The position numbers were made by a program, and so were the translations under genes. Positions 48,185 through 57,162 of a DNA stretch of 64,000 nt are shown here, piece by piece. Every line of letters starts with the position of its first letter. Position 1 is the first letter of the stretch. The DNA is taken from the NCBI RefSeq assembly GCF_024171485.1, contig NZ_JALJZX010000002.1:558001-622000 (forward strand), given 5' to 3'. This DNA is from Chryseobacterium sp. HSC-36S06. Its GTDB lineage: Bacteria; Bacteroidota; Bacteroidia; Flavobacteriales; Weeksellaceae. The notes beneath the pieces were generated by a model. The model had not been told where the DNA came from, did no database searches, and saw only the letters and a program-made list of their open reading frames with translations.

Positions 48185-48240
48185 AAGTGTTTCACTATTA
48201 AGATTATTGTTGGTTGTTCTTTTTGTTATATTTACAATAA
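48185..48240 (+). repeat. shared upstream element, diverged copy
   Basis: The right part, TTTTTGTTATATTTACAA, is nearly identical to the copy at 50927-50982 and holds a TATATTTA -7 box (48227-48234). The left part is only loosely similar. Lies upstream of the gene at 48304. Confidence 0.55.
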
Positions 48241-48303
48241 CCCGTTATAGCAGTTTCTGCCAACAGAATATCCAAACGTTACCTTCAATTTAAAAAAACG
48301 CAA

Positions 48304-49212
48304 ATGAAACATACTATTTTTTTTCTTTTCTTACTATTTATTTTTGTTTCGTGTAAGACGAGAGAAAAAAATTATATCCACTACTATAACAGGGTTAACG
48401 AGATTGACAGTATTTATAGAATTGCCGATAAACCGCTTATTGCAGTAAGAAAATATAAAAGACTGGTCAGAAAATATGAACCCAAAAATCAGGAAAGATT
48501 AGATGAATTTGAAAATTATATTTATTTAAGTGATCAGTATTCCAGGAATTTTGGCGGGAAAAAGACACTTATTAAATTCGCTAAGGAGATTGCGCCTTAT
48601 GGAGATTCGTATAAAAAGCATCTACCACTTTTTCAGAAATATGGAATTGACAGCATTGAAATAAAATCAGAACTCCTGAAGTGGGAAAATTCCAGAGATA
48701 AAGTCCTGATGGATTCAATCACCACCATATTTGTCCGGGACCAGGCAGGTAAACGGGCAGATGTTGAACTGATGATGAAAAATGACAGGAAGAATGCGAA
48801 TGCTATGAAATGGATTATTACAAAATATGGATTTCCGTCTTTAAATAAAGTCGGACTGATGGGAAATGACAATGTTTTTTTACCGCTTCTCACATTTTTC
48901 AGCCACATGTCTGCCTCCGAAGAATACCCCTACTTTGAATCTCAACTGAAACACGCGGTAAAAACAGGCGAATGTCCTCCACGGGTCTATTCAACCATGG
49001 TTGACCGGTATCATTTAGAGGTAAAAAAGGACGATATTCTATATGCAATGTATCTTGGTATGAACAATATTTCTGATTCCGCCCAAATTGACAGAAACCG
49101 TAAAAGCATTGGATTACCCACCATGAATCACAATAAAATTATTACAAAAGACTTTTTTAAGAAACTAAAACGAAGCAGATCAGAAATGACACCAAACCAG
49201 CCAGTTTACTAG
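48304..49212 (+). CDS. hypothetical lipoprotein, distant DUF6624 relative
   Basis: The 302 aa lipoprotein (LFIFVSC lipobox) has an N-terminal helical region of about 130 aa. The C-terminal part aligns by eye with DUF6624: WIITKYGFPSLNKVGLMGNDNVFLPLLTFFSH, then GECPPRVYSTMVDRY, then IDRNRKSIGLPTM. These match the GW-G, YLTDR and RR-GL blocks of the gene at 46578. Function unknown. Preceded by a diverged copy of the shared upstream element. Confidence 0.6.
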   Translation: MKHTIFFLFLLFIFVSCKTREKNYIHYYNRVNEIDSIYRIADKPLIAVRKYKRLVRKYEPKNQERLDEFENYIYLSDQYSRNFGGKKTLIKFAKEIAPYGDSYKKHLPLFQKYGIDSIEIKSELLKWENSRDKVLMDSITTIFVRDQAGKRADVELMMKNDRKNANAMKWIITKYGFPSLNKVGLMGNDNVFLPLLTFFSHMSASEEYPYFESQLKHAVKTGECPPRVYSTMVDRYHLEVKKDDILYAMYLGMNNISDSAQIDRNRKSIGLPTMNHNKIITKDFFKKLKRSRSEMTPNQPVY

Positions 49213-49220
49213 TTGGGACA

Positions 49221-49272
49221 TAGTTTACATCGTGAAGATTTCGGTGTCTAGGTTTGTGGTATGTTTACAAAA
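49221..49272 (+). repeat. shared upstream element, partial copy
   Basis: The first 20 nt match copy 1 at 18 positions (AGTTTACATCGTGAAGATT), and TATGTTTA (49260-49267) gives a -7-like box. Upstream of the gene at 49363. Confidence 0.6.
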
Positions 49273-49362
49273 TATATTTTACCACTCTCTTCCACCTAAT
49301 ACTTTGGCTTTAGAGATCATTTTAAAAAACTGACAGATAATAGAAACGCAAACTCATAGAAA

Positions 49363-49740
49363 ATGAAAAAACAACTTCTCTTTTTATCATTCACCTTATT
49401 ACTTTCCTGTTCAACGTCCAAAACAAGAACATCAGAAATCAATACTGATTCGAACTATGGATATACAGAGAATAACCCAATAAAAGTTGGGGGTAAAAGC
49501 AGTGGACCAGCAAATGAACGGGAATATCTAAGTTCTTTATCAGGTCCAAACGGCGAAGTAGTGACCTATAACAGAGCTGGGAGCTGCTGCCATTTCGAAA
49601 CCAGAAACAGTCCCTTAGGGATGGGGATGTTAGACATTTACAGAGTCACTTACGAAGGGAAAAAAGATACCGTATCATTATACCTCAACATGTACGATAA
49701 GGGAAAATTAAAAGCTCCTGTTGGATTCAAATTTAAATGA
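49363..49740 (+). CDS. conserved hypothetical lipoprotein
   Basis: The 125 aa protein has a lipobox (LLLSC). The mature part has the pattern YGYTENNPIKVGG...NEREYLSSLSGPNGEVVTYNRAGSCCHF...GMLDIYRVTYEG...LYLNMYDKGKLKAPVGFKF. From memory this matches a small Bacteroidota lipoprotein family that is sometimes mislabelled as an aldolase. Nothing here supports an enzymatic role. The CC pair may form disulfides. Confidence 0.65.
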   Translation: MKKQLLFLSFTLLLSCSTSKTRTSEINTDSNYGYTENNPIKVGGKSSGPANEREYLSSLSGPNGEVVTYNRAGSCCHFETRNSPLGMGMLDIYRVTYEGKKDTVSLYLNMYDKGKLKAPVGFKFK

Positions 49741-49822
49741 CAATATGCAAAATCAATTTATCATAATCCCACTAAAGTAAATTCCAGCGTAGTAGCTTGA
49801 TGTTTCGTAAAACTCCACCTCA

Positions 49823-50347
49823 ATGAAGAATATTTTATTAATTTTTATCTATCTGTTCATCGCAGGCTGTAAAAGCACCAGTGAAAATAAGGCAAATACA
49901 GCCTCCGCTCGGACCGAAATTTCTGACCAGAAAAATGCATTCCCGGCATCCCTGGGTTATGTTTCAGACTTTGAAAATACACTGACGGAACAACAGATAG
50001 CAGAACTGAATAAAATCCTTTCTGATTATGATCTGAAAACCTCCAATCAGATCGCAATTGTTTCCGTTGAAAAAAATCTGACTGAAGATGAATTTTATCA
50101 ATATGCACTGGATCTATCAAATAACTGGGGTGTGGGGACCAAAGAAAAAGATAACGGCCTGACCATCATTTACAGTAAAAAACTCCACGCTATCAGAATC
50201 TGTACAGGAGTTGGGACAGAAAAAATATTGACAGACGAGATCTGTGAAGACGTAATACGAAATCATATTCTACCCCAATTCAGAAAAGATGATTACTACT
50301 CAGGTTTGAAAAATGGCGTTCAGCAGTTTATCGCAAAGTGGAAATAG
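49823..50347 (+). CDS. TPM-domain lipoprotein
   Basis: The 174 aa protein is a lipoprotein (LFIAGC) with a TPM (YgcG-type) domain, about residues 45-170: GYVSDFENTLTEQQIAELNKIL, NQIAIVSVEKNL, NWGVGTKEKDNGLTIIYSKKLHAIRICTGVG, ILPQFRKDDYYSGLKNGVQQ. TPM domains occur in envelope proteins; some relatives have phosphatase activity or act in photosystem repair. The gene for a small membrane protein follows 38 nt later and is probably cotranscribed. Confidence 0.82.
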   Translation: MKNILLIFIYLFIAGCKSTSENKANTASARTEISDQKNAFPASLGYVSDFENTLTEQQIAELNKILSDYDLKTSNQIAIVSVEKNLTEDEFYQYALDLSNNWGVGTKEKDNGLTIIYSKKLHAIRICTGVGTEKILTDEICEDVIRNHILPQFRKDDYYSGLKNGVQQFIAKWK

Positions 50348-50385
50348 AAAATGCCCCACCTCTTCAACAACTTAAAACAAACAGA

Positions 50386-50892
50386 ATGTTAAACAGAGAT
50401 TTCTTTCGAATTTTAATTAAGATTATCGGTCTTTATTTTTTTATCCAGATTATTTTCGGCGTCATTCCGTCTCAGATATCATTTTTAGGATTTGACTCTG
50501 ATTTCAGTCAGAAAATCGGCACTTTAATTTACATTTTTATTATTGTCTTACTCAGTATTGCAATTCTGTACTTTCTGATACGTTTCCCCGACCGTATTAT
50601 TGACCTGTTTAAACTTGACAAAGGTTTCGAAAGCAACAGAATTCCACTAACCAATTTCAACTCTAAAAACATTGTAACCCTTGCACTGGTGATCATTGGC
50701 GGATTTTTGATTCTCGAAAATCTTACCTCCGTAATTTCGCTGTTGTATTATGATCTTAAAAGGAACTATGATCCTTTATTTCCCAGAGATCCGAATAACA
50801 GTATAAACTTATTACTCGCAGCTTTGAATCTCATTTTGGGATGCTTATTAATCGTATTCAGGAAAAGTATTTCCGTGTATCTTGAGAAATAA
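50386..50892 (+). CDS. hypothetical membrane protein
   Basis: The 168 aa protein has four predicted membrane helices (about residues 10-27, 44-66, 99-122 and 140-160). No family recognised. The frame reaches back to a GTG at 50338 overlapping the TPM gene, but the ATG at 50386 starts directly before the first helix. Its position after the TPM-domain gene suggests a joint envelope function. Confidence 0.65.
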   Translation: MLNRDFFRILIKIIGLYFFIQIIFGVIPSQISFLGFDSDFSQKIGTLIYIFIIVLLSIAILYFLIRFPDRIIDLFKLDKGFESNRIPLTNFNSKNIVTLALVIIGGFLILENLTSVISLLYYDLKRNYDPLFPRDPNNSINLLLAALNLILGCLLIVFRKSISVYLEK

Positions 50893-50926
50893 ATGTGAAA
50901 TTGTATGGTAAATAGCAAAAGATTAT

Positions 50927-50982
50927 AAGTTTACATCATAAAGATTTTCGCTGATTGTGCATTTTGTTATATTTACAAAAAT
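50927..50982 (+). repeat. shared upstream element, copy 2
   Basis: 49 of 56 bases identical to the copy at 47175-47230, 3.7 kb away. Contains TATATTTA (50968-50975). Upstream of the T9SS gene at 51063. Confidence 0.7.
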
Positions 50983-51062
50983 AACTCATCAACAGTAATT
51001 TAATACTAGCATTCGAAAACTCAACATCCATAACAATAGACACAATAATTAACTTAACATTT

Positions 51063-52301
51063 ATGAAGCAATTTTTATTTTTTCTAGGACTTTCAGTTCC
51101 ACTCTTATCATTCGGTCAACTTCAGGTCAATGTGGTGCAGGTCACCAGCAACGATCTGGTTTATGACTCCAATACAAACCGCATTTATGCTTCCATTCCG
51201 AGTGCTAACGGATCTAACGGGAACAGTATCGGGATTATTAATCCCAATAATTACATGCTTGAAAATACTGTTTTTATCGGAAGTGAGCCAACCGTATTGG
51301 CGATTTCGGATAATGGACAATACATCTACTCAGGATTCAGCGGTTCATCAACAGTGAGAAGATTTGATGTAGCAAGTCAAACTGCCGGGGTTCAGTTCAG
51401 TTTGGGAAGTGACGGCTCTACCGGTTCATTATATGTAGAAGATATCGAAGTGATGCCGGGTTCACCCTCTACTATTGCTATTTCCAGGAAGAACAGAGGT
51501 TTTTCTCCCCGACATGAAGGCGTGGTCATTTATGACACCAATATTATGAGACCCACCACTACACCTGATCATACAGGGAGTAACAGAATAGAATTTACCG
51601 GAACCAATTCCCTCATTGGTTACAACAACGAAACTACAGAATTTGGACTCCGAAGAATGTCAGTCAACAGTTCAGGAGTTAATGTGGTGAGTGTTACAGA
51701 GAATGTCTTGTCAGGCTTTAATCTGGATTTTATTTATAAAAATAATTATCTGTACTCTTTTGATGGTAAAGTTGTGGATGTAACCACAGCTCCGTTTGTT
51801 ATCGGACAATTTACGAATACAAGAGGACCTGTGGTTTATGATACTTATTATAACAAGGTTGCTTTTGCCAGTTACGATTCTTCAGGTAATATTACTTTCA
51901 AAAGATTTAATCCCAACACATTTTTACTTACAGACAGTTTACCCATTTCTCAGGCTTTCGGTACCGTGAAAAATATTATTACGTGTGGAAATGGATGTTA
52001 TGCTTTTAACACGACAGATGACAAAGTAGTGATATTAAAAGATTCAGCTTTAAGCATTTCAGAGACCGAAATGAGTAATGACATTAAAGTTTACCCGAAT
52101 CCCACAGCAGATTATTTATACCTGAGCAGTAAAAATAAAGTTAAAGATGTCTTTGTCTCGGATTTACACGGAAGAGTCATTCGTGATTTAAAATTAAATG
52201 ATAATAAGATTGATTTAGGGAAGTTGCCAAAAGGTTTATACTTAGCTAATATTATCGATATTCACGGTAATTTTAAGTCCATCAAAATTATCAAAAAATA
52301 A
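51063..52301 (+). CDS. secreted beta-propeller-like protein with type IX sorting domain
   Basis: The 412 aa protein has a signal peptide ending LLSFGQ. Repeated short beta-blades (YDSNTNRIYASIP, NGQYIYSGFSGSSTVRRFDV, YDTYYNKVAFASYDSSGNITF) suggest a seven-bladed propeller. The C-terminal type A T9SS domain is complete (IKVYPNPTADYLYLSS, VFVSDLHGRVI, LPKGLYLANI, ending IKIIKK). Expected at the cell surface. Ligand unknown. A weak AAGCTC/GAGCTT stem follows. Confidence 0.85.
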   Translation: MKQFLFFLGLSVPLLSFGQLQVNVVQVTSNDLVYDSNTNRIYASIPSANGSNGNSIGIINPNNYMLENTVFIGSEPTVLAISDNGQYIYSGFSGSSTVRRFDVASQTAGVQFSLGSDGSTGSLYVEDIEVMPGSPSTIAISRKNRGFSPRHEGVVIYDTNIMRPTTTPDHTGSNRIEFTGTNSLIGYNNETTEFGLRRMSVNSSGVNVVSVTENVLSGFNLDFIYKNNYLYSFDGKVVDVTTAPFVIGQFTNTRGPVVYDTYYNKVAFASYDSSGNITFKRFNPNTFLLTDSLPISQAFGTVKNIITCGNGCYAFNTTDDKVVILKDSALSISETEMSNDIKVYPNPTADYLYLSSKNKVKDVFVSDLHGRVIRDLKLNDNKIDLGKLPKGLYLANIIDIHGNFKSIKIIKK

Positions 52302-52377
52302 CAAGCTCCCCCGAGTTGCAACGAGCTTAATTAACTTCATTTCATATTCCTGCGGCGGCAACTCATTAATCATTACC

Positions 52378-52405
52378 ACAAAAAATCCCTTCATTCGAAG
52401 GGATT
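52378..52405 (-). terminator. terminator of cphA
   Basis: Nine-bp stem AATCCCTTC/GAAGGGATT. On the minus strand it is followed by TTTTTT. Confidence 0.8.
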
Positions 52406-52424
52406 AATTATTTGCGCCAAAGTT

Positions 52425-55055
52425 CTAAAGAGTAGTACCTTCTTCCAGAATCTCTTTGTGCTGGTATTCCTGCACGAGATCGATGGCGTTGGAAATTACA
52501 TCGCTCAGCGCAGTGATAAATGTATTTTCCTCAGCAAGACTCATGGCGTGTTTAAGCGCATCGATTTCCTTGGGAATAATTTCGTAGCTTACATCTTTGC
52601 CCGAACTCTGCATCCCGTCGATCACAAGACCGTTAATCTCGTCTTCGGTTCTGCCGCGCAGGTGCTTTTCGTTGCGGATAATGATATGGTCGAACATTCT
52701 GCCGGCAATTTTACCGCACTCCCGGATGTCGCCGTCGCGGCGGTCTCCCACACCGGAAATGATTCCGATTTTCTTGGGTGAATCCACATTCTTCAGGTAG
52801 TCTTCAATCGCTTCATATCCCGCAGGATTGTGGGCAAAGTCGATGAGAACCTTGAACTTTTTAAATCTGAAAACATTGAGTCTTCCCGGAGTCAGAGCCG
52901 GGCTTGGAATAAAGGTTCGGAGTGAATTGGCAACATCTTCGATGGCAAAACCCTGCAAATACGCCGCGAGACTTGCCGCCAACACATTAGAAATCATAAA
53001 TCTGGCTTTACCCTCCATAGTGATCGGTACGTTGATGGCCTTTACGATCCTGATCTTCCAGTCGCCTTTTTTGATGGTGATGAAACCATCTTCGTATACG
53101 CAGGTGACTTTTCCCTCTTTTGCAAATTTTAGGATATGGGGATTGTTCTCGTCCAGACTGAAAATCGCTACTTTAGACTCAATATCGGGCATTAGTCTCA
53201 TGGAATAGTCGTCGTCGGCATTTAGAACGCTCCAGCCGCCTTTTCTAACAGAATCGAGCACTACCCTTTTTACACGGGTTAGATCTTTGAGGTTGTGAAT
53301 ATCATTCAAACCAAGGTGATCTTCTTTAATATTTGTCAGAACGCCTATATCACAGGAACTGAATCCTAATCCGGACCTCAGGATTCCGCCCCGTGCAGTT
53401 TCCAGAACAGCAAATTCTACCGTCGGATCCTTAAGGACGAATTCTGCGGAAATAGGGCCTGTGGTATCACCTTTGGTGAGCATGGTATTCTGGATATAAA
53501 TTCCATCAGAAGTCGTGAAGCCTACTCTGTAACCGTTGTTTTTTACAATATGTGCGATCAGTCTGGTCGTAGTCGTTTTTCCATTGGTTCCCGTTACTGC
53601 AATAATCGGAATCCGGCAAGGTTTGCCCTGCGGATAAAGCATATCTACTACCGGAGCAGCTACGTTTCTCGGTAAACCTTCACTCGGTGCCAAATGCATC
53701 CGGAATCCCGGTGCAGCATTCACTTCAAGTATTGCACCGCCGCTTTCTTTGAGTGGCTGCGTAAGATTTTCGGCCATGATATCGATTCCGCACACATCCA
53801 ATCCTACAATCTTGGAAATCCTTTCGCACATGGTGACATTCTCCGGGTGAATCATGTCAGTTACATCGATCGACGTGCCGCCTGTGGAAAGGTTTGCGGT
53901 GGATTTCAGGTAAACGATTTCGCCCTTTTGAGGAATGGTTTCGAGGGTATAATTAAGTTTTTCAAGAAGTTCGTTGGTATCTTTATCAACCAGAATTTCT
54001 GTGAGAACATTTTCGTGCCCGTACCCTCTTCTTGGATCCAGATTTTCTTTATCAATAAGCTGCTGGATGTTCATTTCACCGTCGCCAACAATATGGGCAG
54101 GCACTCTGCGTGCCGCAGCCACCATTTTGTGGTTGATGACCAATACCCTGAAGTCGTAACCGGTAATGTATTTTTCAACAATGACTCTTCTGGAATATGC
54201 CTGTGCGTGCTGTAGACCGATGATGGCACTTTCCATATCATTTACGTTGATGGATGATCCTTTACCGTGATTTCCGTCCAGCGGTTTCAGCACAATTGGG
54301 TAACCAATTTTACGGATTACTTTTTCGAGTTCTTCGGGTTCGGAAATCAAATCTCCTGACGGGACGGGGATTGCAGCTTCATCAAGCATTTTTTTGGTCA
54401 ATTCCTTGTTGCAGGCAATATCGACTGCAATGGATGAGGTTTTTCCGGTAATGGTAGCCTGAAAACGCTGCTGATTAACACCATAGCCCAACTGCACCAA
54501 AGAATTACGGCCGAGTCGGATCCAGGGGATTTTTCTGGCAGCTGCTTCTTCTACGATACTTCCGGTTGAAGGACCTAGCCTTTCGCGCTCCCGGATTTCG
54601 CGGAGTTCCTGTATGCAGGCATCAATATCGTAATCGCGGCCATCAATAAGACGGGCGGCAATTTCTACGGACTGCTCAGCAGCGTAGACCCCGGAATTCT
54701 CTTCAAGATAACTGAATACTACATTATAAATACCAGGCGACTTAGTTTCCCGCGTCCTTCCGAAACCGGTATCCATTCCTGCCAGAGTCTGTATTTCGAG
54801 TGCAATATGTTCAATGACGTGGCCCATCCAGGTGCCCATTTCCACGCGCTGAAAAAATCCGCCTTCTACGCCTTCGGAACAGCGGTGGGTGATGAGCGAA
54901 GGAATAAGTTTCTCGAGTCTTTCACGGAAACCCTCAATTTTATTGGTGGGAAGGTGCTCCACTTCTTCCAGATCCAGCCGCATCTGAATGAGTTTTTTCC
55001 TGCGGATGCTCCAAATATTCGGACCCCTTAAAACCTGTATTTTTTCAATTTTCAT
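52425..55055 (-). CDS. cphA: cyanophycin synthetase
   Basis: Builds cyanophycin, a poly-Asp backbone with Arg side chains, from Asp, Arg and ATP. The 876 aa fit CphA1. There is an N-terminal domain (about 1-160), an ATP-grasp domain (about 210-480: GYPIVLKPLDGNHGKGSS, VIVEKYITGYDFRVLVI, ILEVNAAPGFRMH) and a Mur-ligase-like domain (from about 485: AVTGTNGKTTTTRL, TARGGILRSGLGF, LTNIKEDHLG, DFAHNPAGYEAI). Divergent from cyanophycinase, with its own -7 box at 55102-55109. Confidence 0.96.
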   Translation of the reverse strand: MKIEKIQVLRGPNIWSIRRKKLIQMRLDLEEVEHLPTNKIEGFRERLEKLIPSLITHRCSEGVEGGFFQRVEMGTWMGHVIEHIALEIQTLAGMDTGFGRTRETKSPGIYNVVFSYLEENSGVYAAEQSVEIAARLIDGRDYDIDACIQELREIRERERLGPSTGSIVEEAAARKIPWIRLGRNSLVQLGYGVNQQRFQATITGKTSSIAVDIACNKELTKKMLDEAAIPVPSGDLISEPEELEKVIRKIGYPIVLKPLDGNHGKGSSINVNDMESAIIGLQHAQAYSRRVIVEKYITGYDFRVLVINHKMVAAARRVPAHIVGDGEMNIQQLIDKENLDPRRGYGHENVLTEILVDKDTNELLEKLNYTLETIPQKGEIVYLKSTANLSTGGTSIDVTDMIHPENVTMCERISKIVGLDVCGIDIMAENLTQPLKESGGAILEVNAAPGFRMHLAPSEGLPRNVAAPVVDMLYPQGKPCRIPIIAVTGTNGKTTTTRLIAHIVKNNGYRVGFTTSDGIYIQNTMLTKGDTTGPISAEFVLKDPTVEFAVLETARGGILRSGLGFSSCDIGVLTNIKEDHLGLNDIHNLKDLTRVKRVVLDSVRKGGWSVLNADDDYSMRLMPDIESKVAIFSLDENNPHILKFAKEGKVTCVYEDGFITIKKGDWKIRIVKAINVPITMEGKARFMISNVLAASLAAYLQGFAIEDVANSLRTFIPSPALTPGRLNVFRFKKFKVLIDFAHNPAGYEAIEDYLKNVDSPKKIGIISGVGDRRDGDIRECGKIAGRMFDHIIIRNEKHLRGRTEDEINGLVIDGMQSSGKDVSYEIIPKEIDALKHAMSLAEENTFITALSDVISNAIDLVQEYQHKEILEEGTTL

Positions 55056-55101
55056 ACTTAATTCTGTAAAGTTTAGTGATATTGTGTTCGTGATACAAAA
55101 T

Positions 55102-55109
55102 CAAAGATA
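55102..55109 (-). promoter_or_regulatory. -7 box (TATCTTTG) of cphA
   Basis: Perfect reverse-strand box, 46 nt before the cphA start. Confidence 0.6.
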
Positions 55110-55240
55110 AATGAAAAACATAATAATTCCTCAAAATTTTTTGGTATTCCATGTAAATTCGACGCTCATAATTGTGTAAATATCAGTTATTCAGTTGTAT
55201 TTTGTTGGCGCATCATTGGGTGAGAGTTTGATAATTTTTC

Positions 55241-55248
55241 TACATTTG
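55241..55248 (+). promoter_or_regulatory. -7 box (TACATTTG) that fixes the cyanophycinase start
   Basis: Perfect box 6 nt before the ATG at 55255, inside the longer open frame from 55195. The leader is only a few bases. Confidence 0.6.
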
Positions 55249-55254
55249 CATTCT

Positions 55255-56142
55255 ATGAGACCAGTTGGAAAATTAATGATCATCGGAGGTGCCGTAAACA
55301 AAGGCAGTTTTGCAGAAACCGATTACGACCAAAATGTAGAAAAAAACCTGAACTTTTTTGAGCGCGGAATTCTCAGAAAAATAATCAATGAATCCCGTTT
55401 AAAGGAAAATTCTATTATTGAGATCATCACCACCGCTTCGCAGATTCCGCAGATTGTAGGTCCAGAATATAAAAAAGCTTTTGAATTTTTAGGTTCCAAA
55501 ACTGTCAACATTCTTGACATCCAAAACCGGGAACAGGCTAACAGTGACGCGATCGTTGCGCGCGCCAATGCTGCAGATGTAGTAATGTTTACCGGCGGCG
55601 ACCAACTCAGACTCACTTCTATTCTCGGCGGAACAAGATTCCACGATGCCATCCTTTTGAAATACCAGGAGCAGGATTTCATTTATGCAGGAACTTCGGC
55701 AGGAGCCGCAGCAGCTTCAGAAAATATGATTTATCAAGGCTCCAGCAGTGAAGCCCTACTAAAAGGTGAAATTAAAACCACTCAGGGTTTGGGATTCATT
55801 GAAAACGTAATTGTAGACACCCATTTTGTTCAGCGGGGCAGAATCGGCAGGCTTTTTCAGGCGGTAGTCAACAATCCGCGGACCATGGGAATCGGTTTGG
55901 GAGAAGATACCGGCCTATATATCCACGGGGATACGATGACTGCGATCGGATCAGGACTCGTAATCCTGGTGGACGGAAGATTCATTAAAGACACCAACCT
56001 AACCAAGATCGACCTTGGCCAGCCGATATCCATCGATAATCTCACGGTTCATGTGATGTCTCAGAATGATTTCTTCGATCTTAAAACAAAGGAACTCACG
56101 ATCGTAAATTCGCAGTACAGCCCGATTCCGCAGGACAAGTAA
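55255..56142 (+). CDS. cphB: cyanophycinase
   Basis: A serine peptidase of family S51 that releases beta-Asp-Arg dipeptides from cyanophycin. The 295 aa from the ATG at 55255 carry GKLMIIGGAVNKG, the oxyanion region VVMFTGGDQLRLTSILGGT, the nucleophile S148 in GTSAGAAAASE, and DTHFVQRGRIGRL. The upstream 20 residues of the open frame are excluded because the promoter lies within them. Together with cphA and the isoaspartyl peptidase it completes a cyanophycin cycle. Confidence 0.94.
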   Translation: MRPVGKLMIIGGAVNKGSFAETDYDQNVEKNLNFFERGILRKIINESRLKENSIIEIITTASQIPQIVGPEYKKAFEFLGSKTVNILDIQNREQANSDAIVARANAADVVMFTGGDQLRLTSILGGTRFHDAILLKYQEQDFIYAGTSAGAAAASENMIYQGSSSEALLKGEIKTTQGLGFIENVIVDTHFVQRGRIGRLFQAVVNNPRTMGIGLGEDTGLYIHGDTMTAIGSGLVILVDGRFIKDTNLTKIDLGQPISIDNLTVHVMSQNDFFDLKTKELTIVNSQYSPIPQDK

Positions 56143-56170
56143 CGCTTTAAGAAAAGAGATATTTACAGTA

Positions 56171-56178
56171 TACTTTTG
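56171..56178 (+). promoter_or_regulatory. -7 box (TACTTTTG) upstream of the isoaspartyl peptidase gene
   Basis: Perfect TAnnTTTG, 80 nt before the ATG at 56259. It would give a leader of about 75 nt. Confidence 0.4.
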
Positions 56179-56258
56179 TCTAAATTATATGCCTGTAAGG
56201 CGTAGATTTGATAAAGAAGTGCTTTATTTGACTTCATTAAAACCCATATAAGAAAAGT

Positions 56259-57101
56259 ATGAAAATCATTATCCACGGCGGATTTTTCTCCGAAAGCGAT
56301 CAAAGCCATGAAGTGAAAGTGGCCAAACAGAATTCACTGAAAGCAATCGCAGCACAGGCTTTTGAATATTTAAAAAGCCATAGTGCAGAAGAAACGGTTG
56401 TATATGCGGTTTCGCTGCTGGAAGATGATGCTCTTTTTAACGCCGGAACCGGTTCCCAGATCCAGAGCGACGGGAAGATCCGGATGAGCGCTTCATTAAT
56501 GAATGGTCAAAACCAGAAATTTGCCGGCGTCATTAATATTGAAAATGTAAAAAACCCCATTCAGATCGCCCAGGTTCTTATGAAAGAAGATGACAGGGTT
56601 CTTGGCGGCAACGGAGCTAAAACTTACGCCACTGAAAATGGTTTTGAGGACTACTCTACTGAAATTCCACAGCGCAGAAAGGAATACGCGGAGAAACTGA
56701 AGAACGGCGGAAAAGGCACGGTAGGTTGCGTAGCCCTCGACCAGAAGGGAAAGCTTGCAGCGGCAACTTCAACCGGGGGCAAAGGTTTTGAAATCGTGGG
56801 CCGCATATCCGACTCAGCCACCGTTGCCGGAAATTTTGCCAATGAATATTGCGCGGTAAGCTGTACCGGAGTTGGTGAAGACATTGTGAGCAATGCCACT
56901 GCCGCGAAAATCGTAACCCGAGTAACTGACGGCATGAATCTGAAAGTGGCTTTCGGCAAGACTTTTACAGAGTTAAAAGAAATAGACGGATTCGCGGGAG
57001 CGATCGCCATCGATCATCATGGAAATATATTCCACCAGGATTCTTATCCTACCATGGTTTTTGCAAGTTACGACGGAGAAGAATTTGAAATCTTTGATTA
57101 A
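56259..57101 (+). CDS. isoaspartyl peptidase / L-asparaginase family (Ntn-hydrolase)
   Basis: The 280 aa autoprocessing N-terminal-nucleophile hydrolase starts IIIHGGFF. It has LFNAGTGSQIQSDGKIRMSASLM, the cleavage site KGTVGCVALD with nucleophile T154, and STGGKGFEIVGRISDSATVAGNFAN. Such enzymes cut beta-aspartyl dipeptides. Next to cyanophycinase the likely substrate is beta-Asp-Arg, giving free Asp and Arg. It is shorter than typical plant-type asparaginases, mainly in the loop before the Thr. A bidirectional terminator follows. Confidence 0.9.
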   Translation: MKIIIHGGFFSESDQSHEVKVAKQNSLKAIAAQAFEYLKSHSAEETVVYAVSLLEDDALFNAGTGSQIQSDGKIRMSASLMNGQNQKFAGVINIENVKNPIQIAQVLMKEDDRVLGGNGAKTYATENGFEDYSTEIPQRRKEYAEKLKNGGKGTVGCVALDQKGKLAAATSTGGKGFEIVGRISDSATVAGNFANEYCAVSCTGVGEDIVSNATAAKIVTRVTDGMNLKVAFGKTFTELKEIDGFAGAIAIDHHGNIFHQDSYPTMVFASYDGEEFEIFD

Positions 57102-57106
57102 TATAA

Positions 57107-57133
57107 AAACGGTCCCAAAATATGGGACCGTTT
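57107..57133. terminator. bidirectional terminator
   Basis: Perfect 11-bp stem AAACGGTCCCA/TGGGACCGTTT, loop AAATA, between convergent genes. Confidence 0.88.
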
Positions 57134-57162
57134 CTCTTCAAATAAAATACTCAATGCAAAGC

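Noticed and set aside
45342-52301. Prophage, insertion sequence or genomic island with mobility genes
   Set aside because: No integrase, transposase, phage structural gene, tRNA attachment site or flanking direct repeat pair was found. The accessory label rests only on orphan genes and repeats.
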